Assembly (NCBI GenBank): GCA_914767715.1
Contig: OU612067.1
Span: 12,531,001 to 12,595,000, forward strand
DNA length: 64,000 nt
Source of the DNA: Membranipora membranacea
Taxonomy: Eukaryota; Bryozoa; Gymnolaemata; Cheilostomatida; Membraniporidae
Direction: 5' to 3'
Shown: positions 10,345 to 25,300 of the stretch, piece by piece
Position numbering within the stretch: position 1 is the stretch's first letter
Layout: each line of letters begins with the position of its first letter
Notes under the pieces: generated by a model
The model's input: only the letters and a program-made list of their open reading frames with translations
Told to the model about the DNA's origin: nothing
Databases searched by the model: none
Made by a program: the position numbers and the translations under genes

Positions 10345-13300
10345 GTACAGCAGTAATCATTTGATATTTGTGAAGGGTTCACAAAGCTTGTAGATTTGCG
10401 GTGCAAAGTGAGACTATTGTCCACTTGAACGATTCTAATATGGGTATAAATTTGTTGCAACTTTGTCCACAACGATGCGACCCTCACTCTGTACAAGTTT
10501 CAAGATAATACGGAAGTCCAAATATTTGAAATTGGGGTGCCATGGCTGATCTATCAATTCTGATGTTTAGAAATACCTTTTGAGAGCTGCTCTAGACCAG
10601 CATCGGTAACATAACATGGTGTGACGAATATGCTAGCAGCTAGTCTAGTGGATAGCAAACCACCTGAGAAAGTTTTATACCAATAACAAAATTACCAAAA
10701 GATGTTGAACAGTTATTTTTGGTGGTCGAGATAAAACTTGATCGCTATCGTTGAAATTGTCCCTCCCTTATAGTTCTTGCCTCTCTGCTAGTTGACAAGA
10801 GAACCTTGATTAGTCATAAGGGTTCGAAGCTGTCTAACCCTCTCTGGGAGTTGCCACCAAGGCAACGTCATGATTGATGTCGACCAGTTCCCACAAATTA
10901 TAACTGACCTATTAAATGTTCCCCAATTTGACCCCTTCCCCCTTTCCAACACATTAGGATCAAGTTCATGCAGGCAATTTACCACGAAATAGAGTGATGA
11001 GCTTTGATGGATGTATTCATAACCTTAAGTCAATGAAATGAGAGGATTGTTATCATGGGATCCGAATTTTCATGCAACTTTGAGACCATCGACATCAGGG
11101 AGTATGTTATGGTGACCAGATATGGGTTAAAAAATTGGGTTAAAAATCGCAAGTTTGTCTCTGGACGAGGACTGAGAAATATCTGTGCCTTGAGGGTGCG
11201 GCTGCCATATTCGGGGCCAAGTTGCTCTCAGTTTGTAGGCAGGTCAGAGCACACCTGGGGCGTCAAATGACACCATTAGTCAGTAGACTGCAGAGGGATT
11301 CGAACCCAAGACCTCAAACGCTTTTGACGGCAGGCGCTCTAACCAACTGAAATATCTCCTACTCCTGTATATGCAATTGATGACATTTCCGATATGCTTA
11401 GCAGAAACACTGAATGTACAAGATATAGTAAATAGCTTCCAGCAGTAAAATATAGGCAATTGCAAAGCCGTCTGATGGTGCTTAGTTCAAGGCGCTAAAT
11501 ATGCCAATTTTACATCGGTTTGGCTGTTGATACCGGCCCTTTTCTACATGTCACTGGCTCTATTCTTGAGTTTCAACTGTACTGTTGTGAATTCTTTTTG
11601 CCTGCGTACTGGGTAGCTGGTTGTTACGTGATAATATGTCGGCTGCCTGATAATTCAAATGCAATGTAACATAATCATAAAAGGGAGGTTGAAAGGGAGA
11701 GGCTATCCAAATCCTCCCTGGTGATCATAATACCAATATTGTCAAGTTCTACTAAATTTATGTACTGTCTTCTCTTGTTATCTGCAAGGACAACTCCTTG
11801 CAAGGACAACTCCTAGTATTTTATTTGCACATAACTAAATTTCTTGCTCTAATGCTAATAAGTTTGCGGTATATATGCCAACCTACCTATTCATGACCAA
11901 AGACTAGGGGAAGAGGATTTTGCATCAGATCAAAGTAGTCTTGTGCATGCGTGCCTTGAACAAGCTTTGTGGTCTAATCATGTTCAAGACAGGCTATGTG
12001 GACTGAAGAATAGTCATAAATGTGATGTCAATCACATCCTACAACAACTATTACACAACCCCCAAACTTAGATACCGTTTTAAAATTTTCTCCCTTGATT
12101 AAAAGCCAGGTGAATATTTCCTTGTTTTGCTATTTCATTATGTGCATCGTGAGGCAAAAATATTTTATAAGCGTTTATTACCCAATTATACTTGTGTAAC
12201 ATATCCTACTGCTTGTATGAGAGATTATTTCATCATTTGCGTTCCTAATTTTTAAATTCAGGTTCGTCACAAACAGTACCACAAAATGTGGCACAAGGTA
12301 AATCAACATCAAGATCACCTGTCGGCTATTGGAAGTGGGGAGACAAAAATAACCTTGTGGATGGATCAGTTACAGCTTCATTGGTCTATGGTGAGGGTTT
12401 TATAACCGAGTGTAATGGGTGTTTTGCTAGCCAACCTGTCGCTGGTTATTGGCAGGTCGACCTCGGAGACAAGTACTTTGTTCCATATCTAAAGATAGTC
12501 AGAGTAGCAGGTGAGATGAAGCTTGGTCAGCGAATCCATCATCCTTTGATACTATATTGAAAATAATGATAGCAATGATATCCATAGTTTATTCAAAAAC
12601 CTAATCTGCCAAAATGGTTCAAACATTTGTGTACTGTTCTTCTGACTAGCTCATGGTTTAGGCATCAGACAGCAAGCAAAGCAAACTGAAGAGACAGCTC
12701 ACCACTGCCAGAGCCAGCAATAGGCCATAATTAAGCTCCAGTAACCCTAATATGGGTACGCTGTGTTTAAATGGTTGCAGTGGTGGAAAGGAACAGAACG
12801 GCATGACTCCAAGTAATCTATGTCAAGCTTGATATTTTACATGATTAGCTGATCCTTTCTGGTGACGGTGGGTTTGCAGATCCAGTTTGTATTAGTATGG
12901 TTGCATTTTTTTCCCGGGTAATTGGTCTAGAGGGAGTTGTTAATTGCCTATCCGATTGCTATCAGGGTGAGACTCCTTGACTGATTTGTTGAGCAAGAAG
13001 CATTAAAGAATGTTGACGAAATCCAACACTGTTATTTCAATCTCAGGTTTCCCTCATAACATAACTGGGGTGATTATCGTTGCGTCTGAGAACGATGGAG
13101 GTGAAGGTGAGGAGATGCAATACATAAGAGATCCAAACAACCACACCACACAACATAACCTTTTATATGTACACTATGTCCAATATGTGAGACTCAAGAC
13201 GACTGAGCAAACCACCGGGATGATATTCGATGAGATCGAAGTATACGCATTCAGTAAGTGTAATGTCAGCTGATGCCTGAAATATTGAGTATACAGTTCA

Positions 13301-16300
13301 GATTACAAATCTATTTGTGTCAATACTCAAAATCTTGATCAGTTCTATATATTAGGTTTCACAACAAGTTTTGGTCCTGTACCGCAAATCAATACTTGTC
13401 CAGTCCTGTCCATCCGAGACTTCATTTCTTATGACTTATCATTCTTGGTTTGGAGATCAAGTGCATTCTGATCATGTGATATATATGATATATAATATAT
13501 GTTCTTTTTGCATTCATATCTGCGATCAATAGAGCTTGAATAAATTCAGGTAGCTTGAGTTACAAGGAAGTAGGTGTGACAACCTGAGATAAGATTCTAG
13601 ATTAAGTTACGGGTACACATGACTCCAGTAGTCAGAAAAAACACATTCTATCTTTCAGATACCAAACTACTTATCCCCACTCATGTAACCGCAACCAGCC
13701 CAACTGAAAATACAGTGAGAATAAACTGGCAGCCACCACCGTCAGCATCAGGATACACAATTAAATACCAGGTGAGTTAGTGGGAGTTAGTGAGTTAGTG
13801 GGTGAAACAGAACAGATAGTGTCTCAATATTATCATCACGATTATCATGATAGTTTGAGTCGGGAGCATATTATAGTCAGGAAAAGTCATGCAAGATTTA
13901 GGCAGTTCCAATTCGATGCTCTGTCCCTACTATGTTGCTGTCCTGTGCAAGGCCCGGTGCCAGTTATTCATAAAATACATTTTGAATGCTGACTTTCTCT
14001 ACAATTACTTTTACATTTAGCAACAAGCTATTGAACACAGATCTCCTGAAAATTTTAAGTGTTGCAGGGAATGCATTCCACATGTTATTTTGTTATCATA
14101 CTTGAATGTAGAGGATATTCATTTCCTCATCATAAAAAAAATTTAATACAGTAGATTTTTTTAGTTTTCCACTGATGAATTATTGCACAACTTCATTTTT
14201 TTTACTCGCTTCCCCATGACTATCTGACGTTGTAATGCCTTGATGCCATAATTCACTTTTTCTGCTTATTTATAGCATGAAGAAAATTAATTTGAGTACC
14301 GAACAATTGCCATGACAATTCTATGCTAGCAATTATGACAAATTAAGCTGTGACTTAGACTGTGCGAATAAATGTTTCTATGATTTCCAATAGTACCGAT
14401 GTGGTGATGGAAGCTGGAGTAATATGCAAAGTTCAGATTTCCAAGTATCAGCTACAGTTACTGGTTTGACCCGTAGTAGTATCTATACCTGTTCTGTAAG
14501 AGTCGACAAGTCACCAGAGAGCCCTAACACAGCTACTGTAGAGACTTGGTGTTCAGGTACAAATTATTTTACTACACTCAGCAAGTGGGGATGGATGTAA
14601 CAATATAAGGCATTAAACCAAAAATAAATGATGATGAGAATCTTCGATCCGCGCACATTATTGTATTGCTGCAGAAATTTAACAATAATTATCATTACTT
14701 TCACAACGACGAAAAAAATAAGGAGTGTACACCCTTTTTCTTTCATATTTTGAAAAGAATTTCGCTAAATACCAAACAAATTTATCTTTGACTTGAGCAA
14801 GTTTCCTTTTGAATGTTCAAGGAAATGTCCGCCCAACACCAGTATCACTATCAGCTGGGAATCCAACTCAAGTTAATAGTGATGGGAGAGAAAGATGGAG
14901 ATATGACATCACATGGAGTGTAGGTATTAATTTATTATTTCATTATTATTTTTATTTCTATTGATATTCTAACCTGTCATTGCCTGCCAATGAGTACCTT
15001 CTATAATATCTTTTCGATAATTGATATAGCTGGAACTTTAATTTTAATCTCAATTTTGATAACACTTACCTCAATGAAAAAGTTCATCTATCCGCAGAAG
15101 TAGTGCTTAGTGCTAGGAAAAAAATCAGAATGTTAAGTTGATGGGTTTATAGAAACTTGAACAAGTAAAAATGAGGTTAGTTCACTGTCTTGGTATATCG
15201 TGCTAAAAGTTCCTTCCATAAGCATCCATGAAAGTATCAGACTTCACCTTTTATGTGTTAAAACCAATTGATCATGATGTATGCGCTGTTTTATTCTCAA
15301 TTATTTTTATTTACATACTTCTCAATAGATGCCATCAGACTACAGACTGAGTTGCTTGACAAATGTCAATGGCAAATACAAGGTTGAAGTAGATGAAATT
15401 ATTCAAACCCAAGGTCAACCAGGAACAAGTTACACTTATTATACTGATGGAAATGTGAACTTAGCGTTCAAAGTATGGTCACGCAACAAGGATGATCATC
15501 TCTCTACACCAGCTCATTTATCTTTGACCACACCAACTGGATTACGTGAGCACTATTAAATGAATCATAATTCAATTAATTAGATTAAGGATTTATCATT
15601 TATTGCATGTATAATAAGTCAATTGTACCATTCCATATGTATATAGTGGAGTTGCCAATAAAAGATACCATCTAACCAAACAATCCTGAGTAGCTCAATA
15701 GACTGTTGCGGTTTCAAACCTAGACCTTTCAGCACTTGCGTGCTGAAGAGTTGGTACTCTAACAAACTGAGCCACTTCCTAAATCTATAGATTTCTAACT
15801 TGAGAAATCAACTTTTTGGTTTTAGAAAACCTAAAGTTTGATCTTAGAAAAATAAATGTCATTGTTTTTCTTCTGCAAATATTTTTATTGGCAGTAAATG
15901 TGTGCAGTATTTTAGCAGAAGTTTACTCAGTAAAGTAAAATAAGTAAATTAATTTATTTAATTACTTCATTTAATTTATTTCGTTTTATTTTATTTTAAT
16001 GATTTCACATAATGGCATGATTGGCATTCTTCTTTACTCATAGTTAGATATCTCAGTGGGGTAATCACACATTCTGATTATTTTCAGCTCCACAAGTGAG
16101 ACCGACGAATGTTGACCTTACAGCTCCAGTAGACAACTGTGTTCAGGTGTCATATACAGAGGTTCAGCACCCTAATGCACCTGATTCACAGATTATCTAC
16201 CAGGTACTTTATCAATTTCTTTATTAGCGAGTTAGGTATAGTAAAATGTATTAAAAATGAGACGCCAAAGATGGGCATTCAAAGGCATTTAGAAATTGTT

Positions 16301-19300
16301 GAACAATATCCTCATTACAGAAAAGGACCATATCTTTATGGGCAGTAGCCAGTTGCATGAAACAATCATAGTTGAGAGTTTGTTGGTGCAGCCCATGTTG
16401 CATGCTAAGACATATTTTAGGTACTTAGTCCGATCCGACACTAGAGTGTTCTGAGATGAGTGGCAGGACATGTCTTACAGCAAAATCCTTGTACATGCCA
16501 TTTATGAAAGAACTGTCTTGCCATTGATACTGATCTGATCCTTGTAAACATACAATGCATTGCTTGTGAATATCTTGTAAATATATCTTTTTTTAGTACA
16601 AGTGTACCGCCATGAGTAACTGGCAGACCATCCCCACTAACAAAAGAAAATGTGATTACTCAGCTTATCAGATGGTTTCATGTGAAATCAGAGCCCGTAA
16701 CAACAACAACAACAACAACAACAATAAGAACAGTGATACTGCCACAACTGCTCCCATCTACACAAAATGCGGAAGTAAGATTTTTTTATAGCCGTTCTAC
16801 TATTAAAGTATAAACTTTAACAAGTGAAGTTTGTTTATATCTCATTTATTGACATCGATTCTCATCTGAAGGATGTTCATCCGAGTATGTCAATTGAACC
16901 TCACAAAATTAGAAATTATTATTATATACAGAGCACACCACACAATTCAAGCATCTGGATACCACCAAATTGTGCACTGACTAAGCAAAGTTTGAATTAA
17001 GTTACGACACAAGAATGCATTGAAAATTGGCTGAAGTGACCAATTTTCCTTTTCTGAATGCTCTGAAATACAATGTCTGAATTAAGAGGAGTCTACCGTT
17101 TTAGGATAACAGACAATATTTATGAGTCGACATCATCAAGTCCGTATTTACAAGTTGAAATAATTTTTTCTGCTAGTTATATAACTGCTTCAAGTTAAAG
17201 TGGGTCAAGTTCATAGGGACTTATCCATGAAAATTACCTATATATGTACCCATACTGAATTTGCATGAAATTACATAGGACTTGCATAAGTTTCATTAGT
17301 TTATAATGAATATAATCTTCATAGTTTGTATAGACTCCCCTATTTGCGACTTAAATCAAATATATTCTCCTATCCAGCAAGCAGCATTTATAACTATTTC
17401 TATTAGCGACATCATTTTTGGAGCTTCTCACACTTTAAGTAAGCAAGCGATGAAACTAACACATTTAAAGTATCAAATCATTTGAGACATGGATATGGAG
17501 CTTCTCTGACTCTCTGAAACTCTGCTGCACATTGCCAAACCGAGCAATATGTGTAACATGACTATTATGGGATGTCTGCTCATGGTTATATAACCCGTCA
17601 AAGTGATTATTGATGTGATACGTTCGTGTTTGTAAACAGATCCTGATGAAGTAACTACAAATTCTCAGCCTAGTAGATCAGTGTCACCAGAGATGAACAA
17701 TGGAAGGCTTCGCTGGAAATACACAATCACTTGGCAGGTAAGAAATTAGATGAAAATAACAGCTGAAATCTTATATCTGTGAGCAGCTTTTTGAATCACA
17801 TTCAGCTATAAATTATCAGGGAGAATGAAACCTGCTGATCAATTGGTTAATTGTCTATTTACGTGGCAGCACATACAACGTCATTGCAGCTGTCTCTTGC
17901 ATCAATTTGCTTTTATTGCCATCTAGAATCCAATAAATATGAAGTGTGCAAGTATCCGGACGAGTAACCCATACCAAATACGTGGATATGGCAATACATC
18001 ATGGACCAACCTACAAACTAATATTTATGAGTTATACACAGATGGTAACGAGGCAATCGCGCTTGGTGTTAAAGTTTATAATAACGATGATCATGGCTCA
18101 TCCGAAAAGGTCATATCATTTACAACTAGCAGTGACATAGGTAAGTGTAAAATTTAATATGTTTCTAAGGACCTGCATGGTTTAAACTGTCGATTATGTG
18201 ATTGGGAAACTGCAGATTGAGGTTAATATTTTCCATGTAAAAAGAATCATAAAATTTTGTTAGGGTGGAAGCTGCAGCAGTAGAGAGGGCTGACTCAACT
18301 GATATATTATTAACGAATATACAATATTTTCATCGACATTACCAGATACATCCATTTGGTGTCAGCCCAATAATTACCAAAGTGCCCATCTTTGTTCAGA
18401 CAGTTAATCCTTGAAAATGTGTCATTAATGAATGTTTTTGATATTTGTCAAATCTGGTTGGAGGTTACCATCAGAGACATAACTATCAAATATTAGCTTG
18501 AATTACATTTCAGCTCCACAGATTAGACCGAGGAATGTTGTCCTTACCGCTCCAGCAGACGGCTGCATTCATATGTCACACACAGGGGTTCAGTACACAA
18601 ATGCACCGGCCTCACATATTGACTATCAGGTACTGGTTGTTCTTACCATATCTGAGCTGTGATAAATCATTAGTTGATCCGGAAATGTGATTTATTTTGT
18701 CAGGAAAATCCTTTTGTATTTAGGTATTTCAAATTATGCTTGACACCTCATGTGCCATTCATTTCAGCGTATGTGTTGGCTTAAATCGAGAGAAAACAAC
18801 ATAGAACATGAATCCATGTCAGATCATAGGAACTATAGATATCAGCGTCAACATTATTTTCAGAAACTCAATTTCTAGACTCTGTTATCATTTTTGCTTT
18901 TGGGAATTTCTTCAGATTCATCATATATGAATATTTATTTTATTTATTTTATTTATTTTATTTATTTTATTTATTTTATTTATTTTATTTATTTTATTTA
19001 TTTTATTTATTTTATTTATTTTATTTATTTTATTTATTGAGGTTTTCTAAAAGTTTATAATTAAAGCAAATTAAAAATAACTTGTTGACCTCATACACAT
19101 TAACATAGATACAAAAAATGACTTGAATAAAAAGATATAAGTGGTAGGGTGTTACATACTATATAGTGTGTAGGATAATGAAAGCATGGTATCATAAATT
19201 GCATGAATAAGATGAAAAAAGAAAAGAAGAAACAGAGAGTGGCAAACAAAAATACAAGTTAACAACATTAGGTATAGGATTAAATGATAATGGTTCATGA

Positions 19301-22300
19301 GGCTTGGTTGATTTAGTTACAAATGTATGAAAAATATTTAAAAAGGCTGATATGCCTAGGTTTGATCTAAATGAGGGTTTAATTATTGCACAGTTGCTAC
19401 GAAGTGATCGTGTATGTCTGTTTGATTTGCTAACGAGATGAAGTATGTGCTTGGATGCACGGCCTTTATAGACCCTCGATTTGACAAAATTGTGAAAAAG
19501 CAAATTCCTTCTACTGTGGAGAGTATGTAAATTTAGGAGCAACCGGCCAGATGTGACAGAAAATTGTTTGAGGGCTGAAGTTATGATTCTGATTGCTTTA
19601 TTTTGTACTTTTTCTAATGTATCTGAATTTTTGGCTAAACCATCAAGGTACAATGATGAGCAGTATTCTACTATAGGTCTGATCAGTGATTTGTAAGTCT
19701 TCAATGAGTTTTCTACTGTCATGTATTTTTTTAGTTTTGATAACAGGTAGACCATTTTGTTTGCTTTAGAGGCAGTGGCATTAGCCTGAGGGGTTAAACT
19801 AAATTCTGAATCAAGAATAACTCCAAGAAGATTGAGTGAATGCTTGGATTCTATTTTCAAATTGTTTATTTGGATTTGGTAAAAATCTTCTACTTTCCTA
19901 TTTGAGACAATACAGTATTGGGTTTTGGATAAGTTGAGTTGAAGGAGATTGTTTGAATACCAATTCAATACTTCTCTCATCAATGACTCAGATTTATCCA
20001 TTAAGGTAGGGATATCTGTTGCTGTGCAGTAAATAACGGTGTCATCAGCGTAAGCGAATGCAGTTTTGTGCTTGTTAAGGAGATCATTGATAGCAAGATT
20101 GAATAAGATTGGACCTAGAACTTTTCCTTACTCCACATGTAATCGGTAGTGCACTGGACTGATCATGATCAACTTTCATGATTTGGGTTTGATGTGAAAG
20201 ATAGGATGTAAATAATTTTGTTGTTGACTCTGCGAAATTTAGTCGCTTTAGAGTGTGGATGAGTTGTCCATGATTTATAGTGTCAAATGCTTTACGTACG
20301 TCCAAAGAGAGTGCACCTATGAAATTCGGTTGAGGGTTGTCTAGCGTTGTTCTCCAATTTTGTAAAAGAGAAAGTAGTAACTGTTCACTAGAATGGTGCT
20401 TACGAAAACCGAATTGTCGATCTGAGAGTATTCCATGTGTTTTGATAAAGGTCGTAATTTGATTTTTCATATCTAACTCAAACACCTTTGATATGATTGG
20501 CAGACTGGAAATTGGTCTGTAATTGCAAGGGTCTGTTTTATCGCCCATCTTAAAGAGTGGGGTGACCAGGGCTGTCTTTAGGCAGTCAGGGAATATTGAT
20601 TTCTTGTAGCATTCGTTAATGATCAGGGCTATGGGAAAAGCTAATAGGTCTGCAACAGTTTGGTACAGGGAAGCTTGAAACATGGTCAAGCCACCCCGTT
20701 TATTTGGTTTGAGGGACTTTATCAGTTTGTAGATTGTTTCACTCTCAACATATGTGAAAGAGAAACTTGGACCATGGAAAAGGTCAGGTTGTGGATCGAT
20801 CTTAGGAATAAAAACCGATTGTCCAGCGACCGTGGTGAAATATCTATTAAGGGCATTTGCCTTGTCAGAGTTTGAGGTGTAGGAAGAGTTTTGATAGCTA
20901 ATTTTCTCGATTTGATCAGAGGATTTCTTCTTTCCTGTCAGTGATTTCAGGCAGGTGAAAAAACTTTTTTCATCTTTAGATAACGAGTCATTTATAAAGT
21001 CTTTCTTAGCATTCCTAATTTTATTTGTAACAAAGTTTCGAAACTTGTTGAACTGTTTGACTTGCGCTGTAGCTGGATTAGGTATATCCTTGAATACCCT
21101 CTTGTGAAATTTGTTTCTTAAATTAATGAGATGCTGAATATCACGGAAAAGCCACTGGTTTTTAGCCCCTTGCACTCTTTTTGTTTTAACTGGAGCATGC
21201 TTGTCAATCAGGTCAGAGATAAAGTTTTCGATATTTTCCATGCGGTGATGCAATTATTTGTTCATGTCAGTTGCTGTTTGCAGGAGTGGAAGTTCCGAGC
21301 AGTCATTATAAAATTCCTCATGATTAATGCTGTGAATATTTCTGGTTCTAATTAGTTTGTGTGGCTGTTTTATAGCATGATGTTGATTAATTACTAAGTA
21401 TGTGGCATAGTGATCAGAAATTGATCTATCGCATGTCAGGATCTTGCAACTATTAATGCTAATGTCACTGTTCACATAGTTGTGGTCTAATAAGCTTTCT
21501 CTCCCTAAATGCCTAATGTATGAAGTCCCATTAACTTGCTGTAATAGCCCTGCAGACATGAAGCTCTGCTCTAAAGGTGTTTTTTAGTTTGATGAGGAAT
21601 TCCAATTAATATTAAAATCTCCTAGTAGTATAAACTTATGGCCAACATATTGGTTTTGATGTAGAATTGAGCTCATCATTGTAATGAATTCGGTTTTCTT
21701 AGCATCAGGGGGAAGATAAATTGATCCGATGATGTAGCTGTGTTGGTTGTTTGTGGAAGGTATTTTTATCCAAACCGAGTCACAAAATTTGGACAGTTTA
21801 ACACTTAATGTACTTATTATAGAGAATTTATATGAAGATTTTACAAAGAGCGCAGCACCACCTCCCCGGGTTTTGGTTGTAGATTTTCTGTCACATCTAG
21901 CTATTGAGAATGCAGGCAAGTCAACAAGACTATCTGGAATATCAGGAGTGAGCCATGTTTCAGAAACAGAAAAATGTCGGTTGACTTAAAAAGATTAAGG
22001 CTTTCATAATAAAACATCTTTTTATATAATGATCTTACGTTGTGATGTAGAAGTCTCAAATTGTTGCTGGATGCAGGCTTCATCTCATATAGGGAGCTAA
22101 TAGTATTCCATATGCGGTTATGGTAGCAGAGACTTTGTTCATAAATGTCAGACGAGTTTATTTATGCTTGGTTTCTTACGCTTAGATTAGCCATTGTAGG
22201 TCCTGGGAGGGAAGACGTACGGTTTCTCTACTCGAAACAAAAGCTGATGCTTGTTAAAGGTTATGCCGTTTGCCAGTGCATTTCCTAGCTGTGTTTCATC

Positions 22301-25300
22301 AATGAAGATAACTTTTACAGTTCGTAGAGGGTTAGTGCCATCTTTGGTCCTCATTCGGTACACTGTAGCGTCTTTGAATAGTGTTTGGACCTCTTGTTGG
22401 AGGTCTTCATTGATTATGTAAATAGGAACATCTTTGATGATGCCAACATGTTGGCTCGGTTGAATGGGTCGTCTTGCTGTTGAGCCTCCAAGTGCTTCAG
22501 CTTCCCATTTTTGTATTATTATATCTACTTGTTCAGGTTTTGTTACCTGTATTATGAATTTTGGGTCTGCCGAGTTGAACTTGTATCGCTTGATAAAGTC
22601 AATCATCGTTGGTCCGTTTAATTTGCCGATTGCTTTTCTCACGTCTTATGTTTTTTCTAGTACAAATGTACATCCATGACCAACTGGCAGAATATCCCCA
22701 ATAACCAAAGAAGGTGTGGTTACTCAGCTTATCAGAATGTGACTTGTGAGATCAGAGCTCGGAACACCAACAAGAACAAAAACAGTCTGATTGCCACAGC
22801 CTCACAATATACGAGATGTCAAAGTAAGATTTTTATCAAAAATACACTATGTTTTCATTACAATTGCTTGCTCTAAAAAAAAAATGTGTGTGGTTTTCCT
22901 GAGACAAAAAAAAATACACAGTTAATAGCAATGTTACACCAAGAATAGTCGCTGGAATTTACACAAAATGGTGTAGATGACTATCAGTGGTTATTCATAT
23001 CATGAGATGGTCAGCTCGACCACACATGAACTCCTTGGGTGATAATCTAGTTGTACCATGAAGATCTTCATGCTTGTCTCATTGTTCAGATTGTGTGAGT
23101 AAGGAAGTATTGAGAATGTCACTCATATGTTATGCGTATAAATCATTGAGGAAAATTAGCACATTATTAAACTCGGAATAAGTTTTTAAAAAAATGGGAG
23201 TAAACCTGAAAACTATGAGATCTCTGGTCTTGTCTGGTCAGTGTTATCTCAGCTGTCGAAGTGATGATTTGATTGCTATTTTTGTAATTGTATCAGGTCC
23301 TGATAAAGTAACCATGAACTCTCAGCCTAGTAGATCAGCGTTACCAGAGACACATAATGGAAGGCTTCGCTGGAAATACACAGTCACTTGGCAGGTAAGA
23401 ATATAGACACAAGATACACATGACAGACGCACATTTATGGTTACATTCCATCCGCTTGTATAAAAATTGTGACTTCTGATTCAAGACAGTTGAACTATTT
23501 TCATTACAAACATGGATATACAAACAGTTTGAAACATTTAACAACCAAGTCATTTTGTCTTCCAGAATCCAATCAACATCAAGTGCGCAAGAATCAGAGG
23601 AAACAACCCATACCGAATACGTGGCTATGAACTTACAGGATGGAACAACTTACAAACTAATAGATACGAGTTCCATACAGATGGGTATGAGACAATTTCA
23701 CTTCATGTCAGAGTTTACAATAATGAAGATTATGTATCAGCTGAAGAGGAGATAACTTTTATAACAGACAGACTCAGTGAGTGTACATAAAGATTTTGAA
23801 AAAAAATGATTGGGATTGTACAGTACACTCAATTTTACACCTAACACTACATATCAAAGCTAGGTAGATAATCCCTAATGCTACCCCAAAAATATAACCA
23901 GAATAATTGTTGAATCTTTTCTTAATAAATATGATTCATAATGGTGTGAGGATAGGTGGCAAACAGGTAAAAATGTCTTCTCACCACAGCTAGACCAAAC
24001 CATTGAGAATTTAGATGGACTATAAATTGAAATACTTCTATCCATTATAGCTGTGTATTCTTAAATACATATCTTTAAAAGTGGTGCAAATTTTATGGAA
24101 ATCTGATAGTATTCCTCATCGTAATTATGCATTGCAAGAATTGTAACAAAGTAGCTGCCACAAAAGGTGGCGGATCTTTTTTTCTATGACTGATCTGGAT
24201 ACCTAGCTCATTGCGTCCTGTAACATGGTTTTTAGCAGCTTGACAGTGAAAAATGCCATTCTGCACATACTCAGCTCTGGGCATGAGCTGATCTCTGCAA
24301 AATTGAGTCTCGGAATTTCGAAGTCATCTGATTGGCTACCTGCTCTGGTGGCACACTCTCAAATGCGTGCAGATTTGTTAGAAAGAGTTATCTACTACTG
24401 TCACTATTAGCAAAATTTGATTAGTAGTTTATGCAGGGAACATCCCATTTCCCCAGACCAAAATTGCAAACAGAACCCGAACTAAACTCATTGTTCTTGC
24501 ACATGCGCAAATTAAAGTCACGCATGATGCATACTTAGCCTTACAACAACTTCTTTGTGGTAATGATAGCCTAGTTTAAATGTGATCTAAATGCTCAGTC
24601 AGATCACGAGAGTCAGTATGGAAAATTGCATCATTCCCAGGTCCAGTACCTAGCAATAGTCAATTTTTCAAGTGAACTTCACATTTCAACAGACACTAAT
24701 ATTTAAATAAAATATGTTTAATTTCAGGTCCACAGACAAAACCTAAGAATTTTGTTTTGACATCAACTTCTTCCAGTTGTGTTCGGCTATCTTGGAACCC
24801 TCCAACATATCTCAATTCACCCCCAACTGAAGTTTATTACCGGGTAAGTGCATGATAAAAAATGGTAACATACTTTGAATTGTCATTCGATCTTAACTCT
24901 GAAAGTTTTATTTTGCCGGATCTTAGCTATGATGATAGATTAGCTATTTTAGAGCTACCTTCTGTATGTGATTTTATATTTACTCTTGGCGAACGACACT
25001 TTAACAAAATAGCCTCTGATCCACAGCATCCACTTTTTAGTAGAGTACACTTTAATACATGCAGTAGAATATCCTCTCATCGGAACACTATTTTTAGGCC
25101 TGTTGTATGCCGGACACAAAAACGTGCCAAATCTTTTTTCCCATTTTTTATGTCTGAACAAGTGATAATTTTGCCTAGTAGACGTTTTTATTCTTTACAC
25201 TGTTAACATTCGTTTTTATTGTACAATGATAAAATAAACTGAAACTGAAGCTTAAAAATTTAAATTTTAACTAAGAATTTTAATTGACAGCATAACTGCA

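Larger units (their letters stand above)
18934..22648 (-). mobile_element. CR1/L2-like non-LTR retrotransposon, antisense in intron 12
   Basis: The 3.7-kb element lies antisense to the receptor. From its 5' end (right) it has a partial ORF1, an ORF2 with APE-type endonuclease and reverse transcriptase, and a 3' tail of 9-bp repeats. It is 5'-truncated inside ORF1 close to the exon-13 acceptor. Several frameshifts break ORF2. I could not identify a target duplication. The clade is judged from motif style only. Confidence 0.86.

Noticed and set aside
15692-15782. functional tRNA gene
   Set aside because: Acceptor and T stems fail, and the sequence belongs to the SINE family seen at 11.2 and 46.2 kb.
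18934-19038. Independent microsatellite
   Set aside because: It sits exactly at the 3' end of the LINE on the LINE strand, so it is the element's tail.
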